DNA of 64,000 nucleotides from assembly GCF_025847235.1 (NCBI RefSeq), contig NZ_JAOZEW010000014.1, positions 101,854 to 165,853 on the forward strand, read 5' to 3'. Under the pieces are notes generated by a model. The model did not search any database, was not told the DNA's origin, and saw only the letters and a list, made by a program, of their open reading frames with translations. This DNA is from Flavobacterium shii (GTDB taxonomy: Bacteria; Bacteroidota; Bacteroidia; Flavobacteriales; Flavobacteriaceae). This document shows positions 36,329-46,632 of this stretch, one piece after another. Every line of letters begins with the position of its first letter. The first letter of the stretch is position 1. Made by a program: the position numbers and the translations under genes.

Positions 36329-37717
36329 TTATTGTTTTCTTGCAATTTGTGCCATCAATTCTGCTTCGGTAACTAATTTACCGTTTGCATAGGCATTTGC
36401 TTGCATGTGACAAATCCCTCTTCTTATAGGAGAAATTAATTCACATTTAAATATTAACGTATCTCCAGGTAATACCTTGTGTTTGAACTTAACATTATCT
36501 ATTTTCATAAAATAAGTCAGGTAATTTTCAGGATCTGGAACGGTACTTAATACTAAGATACCTCCTGTTTGTGCCATAGCCTCTACAATTAAAACACCTG
36601 GCATAACTGGTGCTTCTGGAAAATGCCCTACGAAGAAATTTTCGTTCATCGTAACATTCTTCATTCCAACAACATGATTGTCAGACATTTCTATAATTCT
36701 GTCAATTAATAAAAATGGGGGTCTATGGGGAAGAACCGACATTATTTTATTAATATCCATCAATGGTTCTTGATTTAAATCATAAACCGGAACATGATTT
36801 CTTTGCTCTATTTTTATAATCTTAGCCAATTTTTTGGCAAATTGTGTGTTTACAAAATGCCCCGGTTTATTAGCAATAATTTTACCTTGGATGCGAACTC
36901 CAATTAATGCTAAATCTCCAATAACATCAAGCAATTTATGTCTTGCTGCTTCATTAGGGTAATGTAATGTAAGATTATCTAAAATGCCGTTTGGTTTAAC
37001 CGTTATTTTATCTTTTCCAAAAGCTTTCTTTAAATTCTCCATTGTAGCCTCAGATATTTCTTTATCTACATATACAATTGCATTGTTTAAATCACCACCT
37101 TTTATTAATCCGTGCTCTAAAAGAGATTCTAATTCATGTAAAAAACTAAATGTTCTTGAATTTGAAATTTCAGCTTTAAAATCGGCAATACTTTTTAATG
37201 TTGCATTTTGAGTACCTAAAACTTTTGTACCAAAATCAACCATAGTTGTAACTTGGTAATCATCACTTGGCATAACAAGGATTTCACTTCCTGTTGCTTC
37301 ATCTGTAAAAGAAATAACTTCTTTAACAACATATACATTACGTTGTGCAGCTTGTTCTTCTACTTCGGCTTTTTCAATCGCTTCTACAAAATATTTTGAT
37401 GAACCGTCCATGATAGGAAGTTCTGATGCGTTTAATTCGATTATAACATTGTCCAAGTCACAACCAACTAATGCAGCTAAAACGTGCTCTGGAGTTTGAA
37501 TTTTAACCCCCAATTTTTCTAAGTTAGTACCTCTTTGGGTATTTACTACATAATTAGCATCAGCCTCAATAATAGGGTGTCCTTGCAAATCAACTCTCAC
37601 AAAAGTAAATCCATTATTTATTGGAGCAGGTTTAAAAGTCATTGTTACTTCTTTCCCAGTGTGTAGTCCAACTCCTGTTAGTGAAATCTCCTTCTTGATG
37701 GTCTTCTGTTTAACCAT
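36329..37717 (-). CDS. lpxC-fabZ: UDP-3-O-acyl-GlcNAc deacetylase fused to 3-hydroxyacyl-ACP dehydratase
   Basis: The N-terminal part (about 1-300) is LpxC, the zinc deacetylase committing to lipid A, with [24 protein letters not shown] and [14 protein letters not shown]. The C-terminal part (about 315-462) is FabZ, a hot-dog dehydratase, with [12 protein letters not shown], the catalytic His in [11 protein letters not shown] and Glu in VEAMAQ. The fusion is characteristic of Bacteroidetes and balances lipid A against fatty acid synthesis. I start at ATG 37717 ([10 protein letters not shown]); an ATG at 37726 is also in frame. It overlaps the lpxD stop by a few bases. Confidence 0.95.
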   Translation of the reverse strand: MVKQKTIKKEISLTGVGLHTGKEVTMTFKPAPINNGFTFVRVDLQGHPIIEADANYVVNTQRGTNLEKLGVKIQTPEHVLAALVGCDLDNVIIELNASELPIMDGSSKYFVEAIEKAEVEEQAAQRNVYVVKEVISFTDEATGSEILVMPSDDYQVTTMVDFGTKVLGTQNATLKSIADFKAEISNSRTFSFLHELESLLEHGLIKGGDLNNAIVYVDKEISEATMENLKKAFGKDKITVKPNGILDNLTLHYPNEAARHKLLDVIGDLALIGVRIQGKIIANKPGHFVNTQFAKKLAKIIKIEQRNHVPVYDLNQEPLMDINKIMSVLPHRPPFLLIDRIIEMSDNHVVGMKNVTMNENFFVGHFPEAPVMPGVLIVEAMAQTGGILVLSTVPDPENYLTYFMKIDNVKFKHKVLPGDTLIFKCELISPIRRGICHMQANAYANGKLVTEAELMAQIARKQ

Positions 37718-38753
37718 TATTTCCATTTTTTTGGTTTAATATTTGTTTTTTTAATTCTTCTAGTTCAGCAACGATTTTAGGCAAGTTCTTAAAATGAACA
37801 TATGATTTATTAAAATCTGTATATGCTAATGTCGGACTTCCTTGTAAAATTTCATCGTCTTTTATATTTCTGGCAACTCCCGATTGCGCTTGTAATCTAA
37901 CATTATTTCCAATAGTTAAATGTCCTGCAATACCAACTTGCCCACCAATCATACCATTTTTACCAATTTTTGTAGAACCCGCAACGCCAGATTGGGCAGC
38001 GATAACTGTGTTTTCACCTATTTCTACATTATGAGCAATCTGTATCTGATTATCTAACTTCACTCCTTTTCGGATAATTGTCGATCCTAAAGTCGCCCTG
38101 TCTATTGTTGTATTTGCACCAATATCAACATTATCTTCGATAATTACATTACCGATTTGCGGTACTTTACTATATATACCTTCCTCATTTGGCACAAAAC
38201 CAAATCCGTCGGCACCTATAATTGTTCCCGAATGGATTGTGCAATTATTTCCAATTATTGTTTCGGAATAAATTTTAGCGCCTGCAAAAATATGTACATT
38301 ATTGCCAATAACAACATTATCTCCAATAAAAGAGTTTGGATAAATTTTTACATCGTTACCTAAAATCACATTTTGCCCTATATAGCTAAAGCTCCCTAAA
38401 TATAGATTTTTACCATATTTTACACTTTCAGATAAGAAAGATTGAGGTTCTATTCCGTTTTTATTCAATTTTACTTGATTATAAAACTCTAATAGTTTAG
38501 AAAATGACGCATAAGCATCATCAACTTTAATTAATGTTGTGCTAATTTCTGTTTCGGGTACGAAAGTATCATTAACAATTGTTACCGATGCTTTTGTCGA
38601 ATATATATGGTTGATATATTTAGGGTTAGCCAAGAAAGTAAGAGATCCTTCTGTACCTTCTTCTATTTTAGATAAGCGAGAAACTTCTGCATTGGGATTA
38701 CCAACTACCTCTCCTCCTAAAATTTCTGCTATTTGTTCTGCTGTAAATTTCAT
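37710..38753 (-). CDS. lpxD: UDP-3-O-(3-hydroxyacyl)glucosamine N-acyltransferase
   Basis: LpxD adds the second hydroxyacyl chain in lipid A synthesis. The 347-residue protein has the N-terminal uridine-binding domain (about 1-100), then hexapeptide beta-helix coils (about 105-310, e.g. [23 protein letters not shown]) with the catalytic His in [13 protein letters not shown], and a C-terminal helix ([21 protein letters not shown]). This is the canonical length. It precedes lpxC-fabZ with overlapping reading frames, indicating translational coupling. Confidence 0.95.
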   Translation of the reverse strand: MKFTAEQIAEILGGEVVGNPNAEVSRLSKIEEGTEGSLTFLANPKYINHIYSTKASVTIVNDTFVPETEISTTLIKVDDAYASFSKLLEFYNQVKLNKNGIEPQSFLSESVKYGKNLYLGSFSYIGQNVILGNDVKIYPNSFIGDNVVIGNNVHIFAGAKIYSETIIGNNCTIHSGTIIGADGFGFVPNEEGIYSKVPQIGNVIIEDNVDIGANTTIDRATLGSTIIRKGVKLDNQIQIAHNVEIGENTVIAAQSGVAGSTKIGKNGMIGGQVGIAGHLTIGNNVRLQAQSGVARNIKDDEILQGSPTLAYTDFNKSYVHFKNLPKIVAELEELKKQILNQKNGNNG

Positions 38754-38792
38754 TGCGACAAAAATATAAAAAATAGGTTTTAAATGTTAATT

Positions 38793-40022
38793 TTAAATCA
38801 GTTGTTTTGGATAACAGAGGTAATATTTTGTTACCAATTTAGATAACGATTTCAAATTCAGCTGGTCTGATGCTTCTACAACATCCTCAATTGTCTTATC
38901 TTTTTTTAATATTCGTATTGGTTCAGCTTCTTTACTGTATGCTTGATTTTTTATTTTTCCTCTATAAATAAAATAACTCGCATCATGCGATGAAATATTA
39001 TTCTGGGCGGCGAATCGGTCTTTTAAACTTTGTAATTCTTCCAGTGAAATTTTCTCTCCACTTAACTTTATTTTAAGTAAATCCCTGTTTACTATCATTT
39101 TACTTAAAGCAGAAAGTATGAAATCATCGTGTTTTTGCCATGATTTTAAAGCGCCTATTATATCAAAGTCATCCAATTGAGAGAATAAATCCAGTATCTC
39201 GGGAGTAAATGTCTCCAAAGTGATTTTATTTTCCATAAAAAACAACAAAGGTTCGCTACATGGTAAATGAATCCCTTTTAAAGTTAATTCTTTGGCTCTT
39301 TTTAAGACTTTCGTCAAAATAAGCTCAGCAACTAGACTCGTTTTATGTAAATAAGCCTGCCAATACATTAATCTGCGGGAAAGCAGAAATTTTTCGACAG
39401 AATAAATCCCTTTTTCTTCAATAACCAAAACATCATCAACAACATTCATCATCTGAATCAAACGCTCTGAATTCACATTTCCTTCAGCTACACCCGTATA
39501 AAAACTATCACGTTTAAGATAATCCATACGATCCATATCCAATTGACTGGAAATTAATTGCAGCATAAACTTTCGATGATAATCCCCTTTAAATACTTGA
39601 ATTGCCAAATTTAATTTGCCATTAAATTCAATATTTAATTGGTTCATGAACAAGAGTGAAATTGCTTCATGGTTTACATCTTCAACAATACTTCTTTCCA
39701 TAGCATGAGAAAATGGACCATGACCTATATCGTGTAGTATAATTGCTATATATAATGCATTCTCTTCTTCTGGGGAAATTGTAACACCTTTAAATCGTAA
39801 TGTTTCAATGGCTTTTTGCATTAAATGCATACAACCTAAAGCATGATGAAAACGAGTATGATTAGCACCAGGATAAACCAAATAAGACAATCCCATTTGA
39901 GAAATTCGGCGTAAACGCTGAAAATACGGATGCTCTATTAGATCATATATAAAAGCATTGGGAATGGAAATGAAACCGTAAATGGGATCATTGAAAATTT
40001 TCAGCTTATTAATAAGGTTCAC
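38793..40022 (-). CDS. HD-domain phosphohydrolase (dNTPase-like)
   Basis: The 409-residue protein begins with INKLKIFNDPIYGFISIP and carries the metal-dependent HD domain: HTRFHHALGCMH, ILHDIGHGPFSHAME and the distal Asp in SSQLDMDRMDYLKRDS. This arrangement matches SAMHD1-like or dGTPase-like triphosphohydrolases. The substrate (deoxynucleotides or other) is unknown. It is the first gene of the lpx cluster, 39 bases upstream of lpxD, and carries the probable promoter of that cluster. Confidence 0.9.
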   Translation of the reverse strand: MNLINKLKIFNDPIYGFISIPNAFIYDLIEHPYFQRLRRISQMGLSYLVYPGANHTRFHHALGCMHLMQKAIETLRFKGVTISPEEENALYIAIILHDIGHGPFSHAMERSIVEDVNHEAISLLFMNQLNIEFNGKLNLAIQVFKGDYHRKFMLQLISSQLDMDRMDYLKRDSFYTGVAEGNVNSERLIQMMNVVDDVLVIEEKGIYSVEKFLLSRRLMYWQAYLHKTSLVAELILTKVLKRAKELTLKGIHLPCSEPLLFFMENKITLETFTPEILDLFSQLDDFDIIGALKSWQKHDDFILSALSKMIVNRDLLKIKLSGEKISLEELQSLKDRFAAQNNISSHDASYFIYRGKIKNQAYSKEAEPIRILKKDKTIEDVVEASDQLNLKSLSKLVTKYYLCYPKQLI

Positions 40023-40044
40023 TATTTGGTTATTTTTAGGTCAA

Positions 40045-40052
40045 CAAATATA
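40045..40052 (-). promoter_or_regulatory. Promoter -7 element for the HD-lpx cluster
   Basis: The minus strand reads TATATTTG (TAnnTTTG), 23 bases before the HD gene start. Confidence 0.55.
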
Positions 40053-40215
40053 ACTAAAATACGACTTGTTCTGTTTTACATTTTATCCAAAAAAGCAAAC
40101 AAATAAAGTTTTTATGATGTAATGTTATCATAATTCTTTAAATTAGTACATCGAAAAGACAATATTACGCTTTTTTTTCGGTAACAAACAATTAACACAA
40201 CTTTAAGTTCGTTTA

Positions 40216-40233
40216 GTTCGGTAAATTGCGAAC
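40216..40233 (+). promoter_or_regulatory. Possible operator of the efflux regulator
   Basis: GTTCG (40216-40220) and CGAAC (40229-40233) form an inverted repeat between the expected -33 and -7 elements, with another GTTCG at 40207-40211. This is a good position for repression by the adjacent GbsR/MarR-type protein. Confidence 0.4.
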
Positions 40234-40239
40234 CAATTT

Positions 40240-40247
40240 TATCTTTG
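40240..40247 (+). promoter_or_regulatory. Promoter -7 element for the efflux operon
   Basis: TATCTTTG (TAnnTTTG), 12 bases before the ATG at 40259. The reading frame runs open through it, giving a false TTG start at 40226. Confidence 0.65.
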
Positions 40248-40258
40248 TAAAAAAAATC

Positions 40259-40753
40259 ATGGATACTAATACACAAAAGGAAAGAGAAGAACTTATAGAG
40301 TTATTCGGTATTCATTTCGAATCAGTGTATAACTTGCCTCCACTTTGTTCTAGAATTTTGGGATTATTAATCGTCGAAGCTTGTAAATCGGGGTTAACCT
40401 TTGAACAAATAGTTGAGAAAGTAGGCGCTAGTAAAAGCTCAGTTTCAACAAACTTGAATTTCCTTTTAAAATTAGGAAAGATAGATTATTACACTTTACA
40501 TGGTGATCGAAAAAAATATTTTAGACCATCTCCGTTTAGTGAACGATTTGCAAATTATTTAAAAATTCTAGAATTCGAGAAGAAAATAATCGATAAAATG
40601 ATTTCTTACAGAGAAAAAACAATGGATAGTTCGGAGGAAAGAATTAATCTCGAACACGCCAAAGCATATAAAAGTCATGTTATAAAAGTCGAAGAATTAC
40701 TGCAAGAAACAATTACAGAGTTTATAGAAATAGAAAAAGTTAATAAATCATAA
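40259..40753 (+). CDS. GbsR/MarR-type transcriptional regulator
   Basis: The product of 164 residues (from ATG 40259, MDTNTQKERE) has a winged helix-turn-helix core: LPPLCSRILGLLIVEACKSGLTFEQIVEKVGASKSSVSTNLNFLLKLGKIDYYT. The C-terminal helix is rich in Glu and Lys and would form the dimer interface. The GbsR subfamily is recognised by the pattern with the HTH directly after a short N-terminal helix. It lies 17 bases upstream of the RND adaptor gene and so is co-transcribed with its probable target. Confidence 0.88.
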   Translation: MDTNTQKEREELIELFGIHFESVYNLPPLCSRILGLLIVEACKSGLTFEQIVEKVGASKSSVSTNLNFLLKLGKIDYYTLHGDRKKYFRPSPFSERFANYLKILEFEKKIIDKMISYREKTMDSSEERINLEHAKAYKSHVIKVEELLQETITEFIEIEKVNKS

Positions 40754-40770
40754 ATCAAATTTAAATACAA

Positions 40771-41892
40771 ATGAAGAATATTACATTCTCCCTAATAGCA
40801 ATCATGCTGGTTTTTGCGTCATGTAAAAAAAAGGAAGAGCAAGCTCCACCACAAGGTCCAGCTCCCTTTCCTGTTAAAACAATTTCGGTACAAGATGCAG
40901 TAGTATATCAAGAATATAGCGCAAATCTTCAAGGCCAACAAAATGTAGAAATACGCCCTAAAGTAAATGGGTATATCCAAAAGATTTATGTCGATGAAGG
41001 TCAGGTTGTAAAAAAAGGACAATTGCTTTTTAAACTTGAAACTCAAACATTAAATCAGGATGCATCTGCTGCAAAAGCGGCTGTTCAGGCAGCACAAGTG
41101 GAAGTTGACAGATTAAAACCACTAGTTGATAGAAAAATCATTAGTATTGTTCAATTAGAAACTGCCAAAGCTAAATTGGCTCAAGTCAAAAGTAATTATG
41201 GTAGTATTGCAGCAAATATTGGATACGGAACAATCGTTTCTCCAGTAAGCGGTGTTATTGGTGGTTTGCCTTTTAGAGAAGGAAGCTTAGTTAGTGCAAC
41301 TAGCGAAATGCCTTTAACTACAGTATCTGACACGAAAATTGTTCGTGCTTATTTCTCAATGAACGAAAAGCAATTATTGTTCTTTAATAAGACATTTAAA
41401 GGTGCAACTACTGCCGAAAAATTAAAATCAGCACCTCTTGTTTCTTTGGTTTTGGTAGATAATACTATATACGATCAAAAAGGAAAGATCGCTACAATGA
41501 ATGGTTTAGTAGATCCTGCAACTGGAAACACACAATTTAGAGCAGATTTTAATAATCCTCAAGGTATCTTAAGAAGTGGTAGTACAGGAATTATACGTTT
41601 ACCTATAGAACAAAAAGATGTAATTCTTGTTCCTCAAAATGCAGTTTTTGAAGTACAAGGAAAACAAACAATTTATGTTGTAGAAAAAGGAAACAAAGTA
41701 AAATCAACAATCATTGAGACCAATGGAACTTCAGACTTGAATTTCATTGTAACAGCAGGTCTTAAAGCTGGAGATGTTGTAGTAGTAGAAGGAGCATCTA
41801 AATTAAAAGATGACATGGAAATTACGCCACAGCAAGCTAAAGATGCAGCTAATGAAACTGCAGAAACAAAAAATACTACTGCTAAAAAATAA
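40771..41892 (+). CDS. RND efflux periplasmic adaptor lipoprotein
   Basis: The 373-residue membrane-fusion protein links the RND pump with the outer membrane channel. It has a lipoprotein signal (C18 in VFASCKKKEE), a biotinyl-lipoyl-like region (IQKIYVDEGQVVKKGQLLFKLE), a coiled-coil hairpin (about 85-130) and beta-barrel domains (RAYFSMNEKQLLFF onward). It ends with an acidic/Lys tail. AcrA/MexA-type, 8 bases upstream of the permease gene. Confidence 0.94.
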   Translation: MKNITFSLIAIMLVFASCKKKEEQAPPQGPAPFPVKTISVQDAVVYQEYSANLQGQQNVEIRPKVNGYIQKIYVDEGQVVKKGQLLFKLETQTLNQDASAAKAAVQAAQVEVDRLKPLVDRKIISIVQLETAKAKLAQVKSNYGSIAANIGYGTIVSPVSGVIGGLPFREGSLVSATSEMPLTTVSDTKIVRAYFSMNEKQLLFFNKTFKGATTAEKLKSAPLVSLVLVDNTIYDQKGKIATMNGLVDPATGNTQFRADFNNPQGILRSGSTGIIRLPIEQKDVILVPQNAVFEVQGKQTIYVVEKGNKVKSTIIETNGTSDLNFIVTAGLKAGDVVVVEGASKLKDDMEITPQQAKDAANETAETKNTTAKK

Positions 41893-41900
41893 TATACAAG

Positions 41901-44900
41901 ATGTTAAAAACTTTTATAGAAAGACCAGTTCTCTCGACGGTAATATCTATCTTAATCACCATTTTGGGTGTTTTAGGATTGATGTCATTACCCGTAGAAC
42001 AATACCCCGAAATTGCACCGCCAACCGTTCAGGTAACTGCAACATATACTGGAGCAAATGCTGAGACTGTATTAAATAGTGTCGTGATTCCTTTGGAAGA
42101 AGAAATCAACGGTGTAGAAGGAATGACATACATGACTTCTTCTGCTGCCAATGATGGTTCTGCCAAAATATCTGTTTATTTTGAACTTGGAATTAACCCG
42201 GATATTGCTGCGGTAAACGTTCAAAACAGAGTTTCTCGTGCTACAAGTAAATTGCCACAAGCTGTTGTGCAAACTGGGGTTACAACCCTAAAAAGCCAGA
42301 CTAGTGCTTTAATGTTCTTTGCTTTATATTCGAACAATAAAGATTTCGATGAAACATATATTCAGAATTACGCCAAAATTAACCTTGTACCAAAACTACA
42401 ACGTGTTAAAGGTGTTGGTCAAGTAAATGTTTTTGGAGCCAAAGATTACTCTATGAGAATCTGGATTAATCCAGAAAAAATGGCTGCTTACAATGTAGCA
42501 CCTGCGGATATTCAGGCGGCTTTACAAGAACAAAACGTTGAGGCGGCTCCAGGTAAATTTGGAGAAAACGCCGATGGTATTTACGAGTATGTAATTAAAT
42601 ACAAAGGACGTTTATCTGAAATTTCAGATTATGACAATATTGTCATAAAATCTACAGGAAATGGAAACTTTGTTCACCTTAAAGATGTTGCAACTGTAGA
42701 ATTAGGTGCATTTAATTACGGAAACAAGAATATGGCAATGGGTAAACAAGGTGTTGCCGTTGGTATATTTCAAACTTCTGGTTCAAACGCACAAGACATT
42801 ATTACTGAAGTTGTAAATATTTTGGACGATGCAAAACCTGACTTCCCAAAAGGAGTAGATTATGTAATTCCTTATAACACTAAAACATTCCTTGATGCTT
42901 CTATAGAAAAAGTAATTTCAACATTAATTGAAGCTTTTATATTGGTATTTATTGTAGTATTTTTATTTCTACAAGATTTCCGTTCTACATTGATTCCTGC
43001 AATAGCAGTTCCTGTAGCAATTATAGGAACGTTCTTCTTCCTCCAGGTATTCGGATTCTCGATCAATATGTTAACATTGTTTGCAATGATTCTAGCTATT
43101 GGTATTGTGGTCGATGATGCAATTGTCGTCGTCGAGGCAGTACATGCCAAACTTGATGAAGGTGCCAAATCTGGAAAAGAAGCTACTATTTCTGCCATGA
43201 GTGAAATCACCGGAGCGATTATTTCTATTACATTAGTAATGGCTGCAGTATTTATCCCTGTATCATTCTTAAGTGGTCCATCGGGTGTATTCTACCAACA
43301 ATTTGCAATTACATTAGCAATTGCGATCTTGATTTCGGCAGTAAATGCATTAACTTTAAGTCCGGCCTTATGTGCTTTGTTCTTAAAACCTCATGAAGAT
43401 TCAGATCATCATAAGAAAAATTTCAAAGACAGATTCTTCATTGCTTTCAATACAAGTTTTGATAGAATGAACAATAAATATGTTAAGTCTCTTGGATTCT
43501 TAGCAAGAAAAAAATGGATTGCAATAACTGGATTAGTCGTATTCTCTGCTATTACAATATTTTTATTCCAAACTACACCTTCAGGATTTATTCCTAATGA
43601 GGATAGAGGAATTATCATGGCGGATTTAACGCTTCCTCCAGGAACAACTTTGGAGAAAACGCAATTGGCCGTTAATGAATTGGATTCTATTTTAGGAGGA
43701 ATGGACATTGTTCAGTCTAGAATGAGTGTTGTTGGTTTTAGTTTATTAAATAGTGTAAATGGTGGTTCGTATGCATTTACAGTAATCCAATTAAAAGATT
43801 GGAAATACCGTAAAGAAGCCAACCAATCTGTAGATGCTGTTGTTGGTCAATTGTTTGCCAAAACAGCGCATTTTAAAGATGCTAAAGCTCTATTCTTTAC
43901 ACCTCCGAGTGTACAAGGTTTTGGATCTGCGGATGGTTTTGAATTAAAAATTCAGGATAAAGGAGATGATGACTGGACGACAGTAAGTAAAGTAAGTAAT
44001 GAATTCTTGGGTGAATTAATGAAAAGACCTGAAATTCAGTACGCAGTTACCAACTTTAACCCTACTTTCCCACAATATCAAATGGATATTAATGTCGAAA
44101 GAGCTAAAAACGCAGGAGTTTCAATATCGGCTATTTTTAATACAATGCAAGGATATTATGGAGGATTATATACTACCGATTTCAATAAATTCGGTAAACA
44201 ATACCGTGTAATGATTCAGGCAAAACCATCAGACAGAGCAAATCTTGAATCGATTAATTCTATTTATGTAAAAAACGCTGCTGGACAGCAAGTGGCAATA
44301 AATCAGTTTGTTGATTTCAAAAGAATTTATGGACCAGAAGCTGTTGCACGTTTTAACATGCTAAAAGCTGTAAACGTAAATGGTAAAGCAAAACCTGGAT
44401 ATAGTTCTGGAGATGCAATCAAAGCAATTCAGGAAGTTGCTGCTCAGCATTTACCAAAAACATACAGTTATGAATTCTCAGGAATGACGCGTGAGGAAAT
44501 CCTTGCCGGAAGTCAGGCTGCCGGAGTGTTCTTATTGAGTTTAATATTTGTATATTTCTTATTAAGTGCGCAATACGAAAGTTACTTAGTTCCATTATCA
44601 GTATTACTTTCATTACCTGTAGGTATTGCCGGAGCTATTGGATTTGTAAAATTAGCTGGATTAGAAAATAACATTTACTTCCAGGTAGCCCTGATAATGC
44701 TTATAGGACTACTGGCGAAGAATGCCATTCTGATAGTCGAGTTTGCTATACAAAGGCGACGACACGGAATGGATTTAACACAAGCTGCGATAGAAGGTGC
44801 AAAAGCACGTTTACGTCCTATTTTAATGACCTCTCTTGCTTTTATCTTTGGTTTAATGCCATTGGCTTTAGCTTCAGGAGTTGGTGCTGTAGGTAACCGT

Positions 44901-45071
44901 TCAATCGGTATGGGAGCTGTAGGTGGAATGTTGATAGGGACAGTTTTTGGAGTATTTGTAATTCCAATATTGTTCATTATTTTCCAAAGCCTGCAAGAAA
45001 GAATCTCTGGAAAACCATTTACTGAGAAAGAATCAGATATTATACTTTTAGACGAAGAAAATGAAAAATAA
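41901..45071 (+). CDS. RND multidrug efflux permease (HAE1 type)
   Basis: The 1056-residue inner-membrane pump exports small hydrophobic compounds using the proton gradient. Twelve membrane segments are arranged in the RND pattern with two large periplasmic loops. The proton-relay motif in TM4 is visible as ILAIGIVVDDAIVVVEAV (two Asp), and the N-terminus MLKTFIERPVLSTVISILI and GFIPNEDRGIIMADLTLPPG in the second half are family hallmarks. Its substrate range is not predictable. The stop overlaps the next gene by 11 bases. Confidence 0.96.
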   Translation: MLKTFIERPVLSTVISILITILGVLGLMSLPVEQYPEIAPPTVQVTATYTGANAETVLNSVVIPLEEEINGVEGMTYMTSSAANDGSAKISVYFELGINPDIAAVNVQNRVSRATSKLPQAVVQTGVTTLKSQTSALMFFALYSNNKDFDETYIQNYAKINLVPKLQRVKGVGQVNVFGAKDYSMRIWINPEKMAAYNVAPADIQAALQEQNVEAAPGKFGENADGIYEYVIKYKGRLSEISDYDNIVIKSTGNGNFVHLKDVATVELGAFNYGNKNMAMGKQGVAVGIFQTSGSNAQDIITEVVNILDDAKPDFPKGVDYVIPYNTKTFLDASIEKVISTLIEAFILVFIVVFLFLQDFRSTLIPAIAVPVAIIGTFFFLQVFGFSINMLTLFAMILAIGIVVDDAIVVVEAVHAKLDEGAKSGKEATISAMSEITGAIISITLVMAAVFIPVSFLSGPSGVFYQQFAITLAIAILISAVNALTLSPALCALFLKPHEDSDHHKKNFKDRFFIAFNTSFDRMNNKYVKSLGFLARKKWIAITGLVVFSAITIFLFQTTPSGFIPNEDRGIIMADLTLPPGTTLEKTQLAVNELDSILGGMDIVQSRMSVVGFSLLNSVNGGSYAFTVIQLKDWKYRKEANQSVDAVVGQLFAKTAHFKDAKALFFTPPSVQGFGSADGFELKIQDKGDDDWTTVSKVSNEFLGELMKRPEIQYAVTNFNPTFPQYQMDINVERAKNAGVSISAIFNTMQGYYGGLYTTDFNKFGKQYRVMIQAKPSDRANLESINSIYVKNAAGQQVAINQFVDFKRIYGPEAVARFNMLKAVNVNGKAKPGYSSGDAIKAIQEVAAQHLPKTYSYEFSGMTREEILAGSQAAGVFLLSLIFVYFLLSAQYESYLVPLSVLLSLPVGIAGAIGFVKLAGLENNIYFQVALIMLIGLLAKNAILIVEFAIQRRRHGMDLTQAAIEGAKARLRPILMTSLAFIFGLMPLALASGVGAVGNRSIGMGAVGGMLIGTVFGVFVIPILFIIFQSLQERISGKPFTEKESDIILLDEENEK

Positions 45072-46464
45072 GATATATAGAATAGTAACAGTTGTCATTG
45101 TGGCAACTGTTATGCAATCCTGCTTCGTTGCAAAAGAATACGAAAGACCAAAGGATATAAAAACAGAAAACTTATACCGTACCCAAATTGTTTCTAAAGA
45201 CAGTACCTCATTAGCAGATCTCTCTTGGGACAAAGTTTTCACAGATCCTATTTTGCAAGGTTATATTAGAAAAGGGCTAGAGAATAATCTCGATATCCGA
45301 ATTGCAATGCAAAATATCGTTGCGGCTCAGGCTTCAATGAAACAAGGCAAGTCTGGGTACTTTCCTACTCTATCTGTAGGTACTGATTGGACCCACCAAG
45401 AGTTATCTAGAAATAGCCAATTTGGAGCCTTGCTTCAAAACCGCAGTACAGATCAATATCAAGTAACTGGGACTTTTGGTTGGGAAGCTGATATTTGGGG
45501 GAAAATAAGAAGTAATGCGCGTGCTACAAATGCTGTGTTCTTACAAACTACTGCTGCAAATCAAGCTGTTAAAACACAATTAATCGCCAATATTACAGAT
45601 ACTTATTACCAATTAATGTCTACAGATGCTCAAATTAGAGTGGCTGAAAAAACATTAGTAAATAGAACCGAAAGTATCGAAACAATTATTGCTTTAAAAG
45701 ATGCAGGAAACGTAACCGAAGTAGCTGTAAAACAAACCGAAGCTCAGAAATATGCGACAGAAATTATTATTGCCGATTTAAAAGCAACAGCAATTCTTCT
45801 TGAAAATACAATGAGTATCCTTTTGGGGCAGCCATCTGGTAAAATTGAAAGAAGCACTTTTGAAGATCAACCACTACAGCCAACTATTACATTCGGTGTT
45901 TCTGCAACTTTATTGCGTAACAGGCCAGATGTAATTGCTGCAGAGTATAACTTAATCTCTAATTTTGAACAAACAAATGTAGCTAGAAGTAATTTCTATC
46001 CTACTTTTAAAATTACTGCTACAGGCGGACTTCAAAGTATTGATTTAAAAGAATGGTTTAGTGCAAATTCTGTTTTTGCTAATATCGTAACTGGATTAAC
46101 ACAGCCTATTTTTAATCAACGCCAGATAAAGACAAAATTCGAGATTGCCAAAGTAAATCAGGAAATAGCTTACATACAATTTGAGCAGTCTTTACTTACT
46201 GCAGGAAAAGAAGTTTCGGATGCTTTAGCAAGATATGATATTCAAGCAAATAAGATTATTATTCGTCAGAAACAAGTTGACGCTTTAACGATTGCCACAG
46301 ATTACTCTGATGAACTATTGAAATATGGTTTAGCAAATTATCTGGAAGTACTTACCGCAAAAAATGATGCGTTAAATACAGAGCTGGCATTAATCGTAGA
46401 TAAATACGAACAATACAATTCCGTTATTCAATTGTATAGAGCTCTTGGCGGCGGATGGAAGTAA
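45061..46464 (+). CDS. TolC-like outer-membrane efflux lipoprotein
   Basis: The 467-residue channel component has a lipoprotein signal with C21 (VATVMQSCFVAK), and long helices of the OEP family (for example FEIAKVNQEIAYIQFEQSLLTAGKEVSDALARYD and the matching first repeat near residues 130-200). The NodT-type motif LLRNRPDVIAAEYNL is present. The reading frame starts inside the end of the permease gene, consistent with translational coupling of a tripartite pump. Confidence 0.95.
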   Translation: MKNKIYRIVTVVIVATVMQSCFVAKEYERPKDIKTENLYRTQIVSKDSTSLADLSWDKVFTDPILQGYIRKGLENNLDIRIAMQNIVAAQASMKQGKSGYFPTLSVGTDWTHQELSRNSQFGALLQNRSTDQYQVTGTFGWEADIWGKIRSNARATNAVFLQTTAANQAVKTQLIANITDTYYQLMSTDAQIRVAEKTLVNRTESIETIIALKDAGNVTEVAVKQTEAQKYATEIIIADLKATAILLENTMSILLGQPSGKIERSTFEDQPLQPTITFGVSATLLRNRPDVIAAEYNLISNFEQTNVARSNFYPTFKITATGGLQSIDLKEWFSANSVFANIVTGLTQPIFNQRQIKTKFEIAKVNQEIAYIQFEQSLLTAGKEVSDALARYDIQANKIIIRQKQVDALTIATDYSDELLKYGLANYLEVLTAKNDALNTELALIVDKYEQYNSVIQLYRALGGGWK

Positions 46465-46500
46465 AATTTCATAATCAGGTTACTTATTAATTTTCAATTT

Positions 46501-46540
46501 AAACCACTGTGTATTTTTATATTCAGTGGTTTTTATTTTT
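46501..46540 (+). terminator. Terminator of the efflux operon
   Basis: AAACCACTG pairs with CAGTGGTTT, followed by TTATTTTT, 37 bases after the outer-membrane channel gene. Confidence 0.85.
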
Positions 46541-46632
46541 CATAGTAAAAATTATCATAATATTAATAAATAGCCGTTTTAAAAAGAAGTAAATTGGCAC
46601 TTAGATTTAACACTTTTGAATAGCAATGTAAT

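Noticed and set aside
40226..40258. N-terminal extension of the GbsR/MarR-type regulator from TTG
   Set aside because: It is formed by reading through the promoter element at 40240-40247; ATG 40259 gives the usual family N-terminus.
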